From JAGPUQ01 sp036677085 (lineage in GTDB: Bacteria > Pseudomonadota > Gammaproteobacteria > Pseudomonadales > Porticoccaceae), in NCBI GenBank assembly GCA_036677085.1, contig JAKFFI010000052.1:62001-126000 (forward strand): DNA of 64,000 nt, written 5' to 3'. Position 1 is the stretch's first letter. Each line of letters starts with the position of its first letter. The notes under the pieces were generated by a model. The model did no database searches. It saw only the letters and a list, made by a program, of their open reading frames with translations, and was not told the DNA's origin. Below, in pieces: positions 61,899 to 64,000 of this stretch. The position numbers were made by a program, and so were the translations under genes.

Positions 61899-62239
61899 AC
61901 ACCGCCACGCGCCGCTCCGTCACAGCGCGGCCGGTGAATTCAAGGTTCGGCTGATCCGGTCGCGCCGGCGGATCCTTCAATGTGCTCTAAGTTCCGGAAA
62001 ATCCCGCTACCCAGCGCCCGACTCCGGCCGGGCGCTACCGACCGCCGGTCCCGTGCCGACAAAAACCTCCTGTTTTGGTCTCGGCAGGCTGCCGATGGCC
62101 TGCCAGGTCAGCGCCTGATGTGTTGCGCGGAGACCGGGCGCGCCGCTTCGGGCGGTTCGCCGTGCGCGTGGTCAGGGGTAAGGAGGACGCGCTCCGGCGG
62201 CGCCCAGGCGCCGGGCGGACCACGCCAGGTGATGTCCGG
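61899..62239. other. Intergenic region between the small membrane protein and zapA
   Basis: No protein gene is supported. It lies directly downstream of zapA on the minus strand, the place where 6S RNA (ssrS) is found in many gammaproteobacteria. The stretch 62050-62235 has several inverted repeats (for example GCGCGT/ACGCGC and a long imperfect stem at 62055-62090), but I cannot fold it into the 6S shape with confidence. Confidence 0.4.
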
Positions 62240-62542
62240 TTATTCCAGGGCGAGAATGGCCTGGGTCAGTTTGGCGTCGATGCGGTCCAGGTCCGTGCTG
62301 GCGGCAGCACTGCTGCCCGCGTGGTGCTGGGCCTGCATCAACTCGTAGGAAAGATTCAGCGCCGCCATCACGGCGATGCGTTCGAGGCCGATGACATTGC
62401 CGGAGCGGCGGATTTCGCGCATGCGCAGGTCGAGCCCGTGGGCCGCGCTCAGCAGCGCCTCCCGCTGTTCGGGTGGGCAATGGACCTGATATTCCTTGTC
62501 GAGTATCCGGATGCTGACCGTCGAAATGCTGGCGTCGGCCAT
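62240..62542 (-). CDS. zapA: Cell division protein ZapA
   Basis: A 100-residue FtsZ-binding protein. The N-terminal beta part (VSIRILDKEYQVHCPPEQREALLSAAHGLDLRMREIR) is followed by the long C-terminal coiled-coil helix (RIAVMAALNLSYELMQAQ). ZapA bundles FtsZ filaments at midcell. It lies 5 bp after the ZapB-like gene. Confidence 0.95.
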   Translation of the reverse strand: MADASISTVSIRILDKEYQVHCPPEQREALLSAAHGLDLRMREIRRSGNVIGLERIAVMAALNLSYELMQAQHHAGSSAAASTDLDRIDAKLTQAILALE

Positions 62543-62547
62543 GGTAT

Positions 62548-62757
62548 TCAGGACTCCGGAGTCAGGGCTTTGAGCCGCGCGATCATGTTTTCGATCCGAG
62601 AGCGCGCCATTTCGTTCTTTTCGAGCAACTGGCTGCGCTCCCGCGCCATGCTGGCTTCGCGCTCCCGCAGGACGTCATTTTCGGCTTTCAGGCGCGCGCT
62701 CAAGGCCGCCAGACGGTCGACCTTGTGCTCGAGTTCGGTGATGGAAGTCGCGCTCAT
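62548..62757 (-). CDS. TIGR02449-type ZapB-like coiled-coil protein
   Basis: A 69-residue protein, almost entirely one heptad-repeat helix (ITELEHKVDRLAALSARLKAENDVLREREASMARERSQLLEKNEMARSRIENM in pieces). ATG 62757 was chosen; ATG 62763 is possible. It sits upstream of zapA, as in other gammaproteobacteria, and may act with ZapA at the divisome. Confidence 0.88.
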   Translation of the reverse strand: MSATSITELEHKVDRLAALSARLKAENDVLREREASMARERSQLLEKNEMARSRIENMIARLKALTPES

Positions 62758-62880
62758 GACCATCCCGGCCGAGGTTCTTGGCCGGAGACTATAATTGGCG
62801 CGCGCCAAAGCGGTCAATCGACTCCGCCACGTTTGTCATCACCGACCGGCGGGCGCGGCGGATGTCGCGGTGTGGGCACC

Positions 62881-63474
62881 ATGCTAGGATGCCCGTCAGT
62901 CCCCGTACCTGTCGATCGTGTGTCCCGTTTCGAGCATCTGAGCGCCGCGTTTACCGCGTTGAACGTACCCCTGGATCCCGCCGAATGGCACGGTCTGCTG
63001 TGCGGCGCCAGCGCCGGTGGGATGCGCTCACCCACTGCGGTCTTCCACTTGCTCGAAGCCGAGCTCGCCACCCTGGTGGTCGAGGAGGCGTTGCGCGGCG
63101 CACTCACGGATATTGCCGCCGACGCCGCGCACGATCTGGCGCGCTTCGATTACGGTTTTCAGCTGCTGCTGCCCGCGGACGATGCGCCTCTGGGCGCGCG
63201 TGTGCGGGCGCTCGCCGTTTGGTGTCAGGGGTTTCTGGCCGGGCTCGGGCAGGGCGGTGGCGCGCGCAGCCTGAGCGCGGACACCGCCTCGGCACTGGAT
63301 GATCTCGCCGCCATCGGTCGCGCCGACGCCGACCTCGATGATTCCGATCTCGATGATACCGAGGAGGACGAGCGCGATTACGCCGAACTGGTCGAGTATG
63401 TGCGCGCCGCAGTGCTGGTGATCGATGCCGAATTGCGCGAGCAGCACGCCGGACCTGACGTCAAATTGCATTAG
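62881..63474 (+). CDS. UPF0149/YgfB family protein
   Basis: 197 residues if ATG 62881 is used; GTG 62920 (MSRFEHLSAAF) fits the family start better. UPF0149 signatures: LDPAEWHGLLCGASAGG, FDYGFQLLLPADDAPLGARVRALAVWCQGFLAGLG, then a very acidic stretch (DADLDDSDLDDTEEDE) and YAELVEYVRAAVLVI. In Pseudomonas, YgfB controls AmpDh3-related gene expression, but the general function is open. Divergent from the zap genes and 16 bp before pepP, the standard gammaproteobacterial order. Confidence 0.9.
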   Translation: MLGCPSVPVPVDRVSRFEHLSAAFTALNVPLDPAEWHGLLCGASAGGMRSPTAVFHLLEAELATLVVEEALRGALTDIAADAAHDLARFDYGFQLLLPADDAPLGARVRALAVWCQGFLAGLGQGGGARSLSADTASALDDLAAIGRADADLDDSDLDDTEEDERDYAELVEYVRAAVLVIDAELREQHAGPDVKLH

Positions 63475-63490
63475 CCCAGGACTGCAACCG

Positions 63491-64000
63491 ATGATCACTG
63501 CCCAGGAATTCGCCCGCCGCCGCCGCGACCTGATGGCGACGATGAGCAAAAACAGCATTGCCATACTGACCGCGGCACCCGCGCAGGTGCGCAGCCGGGA
63601 TACTTATTTTCCGTATCGGCAGGACAGCAATTTTTTCTACCTGACCGGTTTTCCCGAGCCCGAGGCGGTGCTGGTGCTGATCCCGAAACGGCCCCAGGGA
63701 CAGTTCGTCCTGTTCTGCCGCGAGCGCGACCGCAGCCGCGAAATCTGGGATGGCCGCCGCGCCGGCCCCGAGGGCGCGCGCGAGCTGTACGGCGCCGATG
63801 ACGCCTTTCCGATCGACGACATCGACGAAATCCTGCCCGGACTGCTGGAAGGCCGCGACCGCGTGTACTACGCGCTCGGCCGCAACCGTAATTTCGACAC
63901 CCGGTTGCTGGATTGGATCGACGGCATCCGCGCCCGCGCCCGCAGCGGCGCGGTGCCGCCGGAGGAGTTCGTCGATCTCGATCATCTGGTCCACGAAGCG
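63491..64000 (+). CDS. pepP: Xaa-Pro aminopeptidase PepP, N-terminal part (runs off window)
   Basis: The frame is open to the window end, giving 170 residues. The opening MITAQEFARRRRDLM, SRDTYFPYRQDSNFFYLTGFPEPEAVLVLIP and CRERDRSREIWDGRRAGPEGA is the N-terminal domain of aminopeptidase P; the metal-binding creatinase domain lies beyond the window. The enzyme removes N-terminal residues before proline. It follows ygfB directly, ahead of the usual ubiH/visC genes. Confidence 0.94.
   Translation, partial: MITAQEFARRRRDLMATMSKNSIAILTAAPAQVRSRDTYFPYRQDSNFFYLTGFPEPEAVLVLIPKRPQGQFVLFCRERDRSREIWDGRRAGPEGARELYGADDAFPIDDIDEILPGLLEGRDRVYYALGRNRNFDTRLLDWIDGIRARARSGAVPPEEFVDLDHLVHEA

Noticed and set aside
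1..64000. CRISPR arrays, IS elements, prophage or integrase genes
   Set aside because: No regularly spaced repeats, transposase, integrase or phage structural genes are visible; the only repeat-like scar is at 37812-37837.

Overview
The window is a GC-rich chromosomal segment of a gammaproteobacterium. The evidence is gene order: rplM-rpsI, then a bc1 operon, then sspA-sspB, and at the right edge zapA with a ZapB-like gene divergent from ygfB-pepP. I cannot name the genus; an environmental catabolic lineage such as Immundisolibacter is only a guess. I see no IS element with an intact transposase, no phage genes, no CRISPR array, no rRNA and no convincing tRNA.

Left part (1-16.8 kb): the end of an acyl-CoA dehydrogenase; an adaptive-response pair on the minus strand (ada plus one reading frame joining a 2-oxoglutarate/Fe(II) oxygenase to an AlkA glycosylase); two tandem 3-hydroxyacyl-CoA-dehydrogenase-type SDRs; rppH-ptsP; rplM-rpsI with a promoter and a terminator; petA and a single gene encoding cytochrome b and cytochrome c1 together; sspA-sspB; a thiolase; and an MFS exporter.

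Middle part (16.9-38 kb): an N-acyl-D-amino-acid deacylase-type amidohydrolase and a secreted metzincin, then the most coherent accessory system. This is a cluster (21.85-28.96 kb) with biuret amidohydrolase (biuH), allophanate hydrolase (atzF), a second isochorismatase-fold amidohydrolase, an NCS2 permease, a Tsx-like outer-membrane channel, a cupin and a divergent GntR/FCD regulator. Three near-identical palindromic sites sit in its promoters. Together they look like an inducible route for importing and mineralising biuret and probably a related ureide such as triuret. Next come ubiX, a luciferase-like monooxygenase, an AcuI-type reductase, a flavin reductase, a GST, moeA, several small or unknown genes, a polysaccharide deacetylase and a decayed methyltransferase next to short tandem repeats.

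Right part (38-64 kb): catabolic genes of unknown substrate (PF04909 amidohydrolases, luciferase-like enzymes, FAS1-like and MaoC dehydratases, a DedA protein, a second D-aminoacylase, a nitroreductase, a class III CoA transferase); an orphan Anbu-type proteasome homologue; a complete moaABCDE-mobA operon with a probable molybdenum-cofactor RNA leader; mtfA; a 1791-residue membrane protein ending in a GH94 phosphorylase-like domain; a previously unannotated 34-residue membrane protein behind an extended -10 promoter; and the zapA/ygfB/pepP block.

Many genes have long open frames on the opposite strand. These are composition artefacts and were left out. Starts were chosen from ribosome-binding sites and family alignment from memory; no database search was possible.
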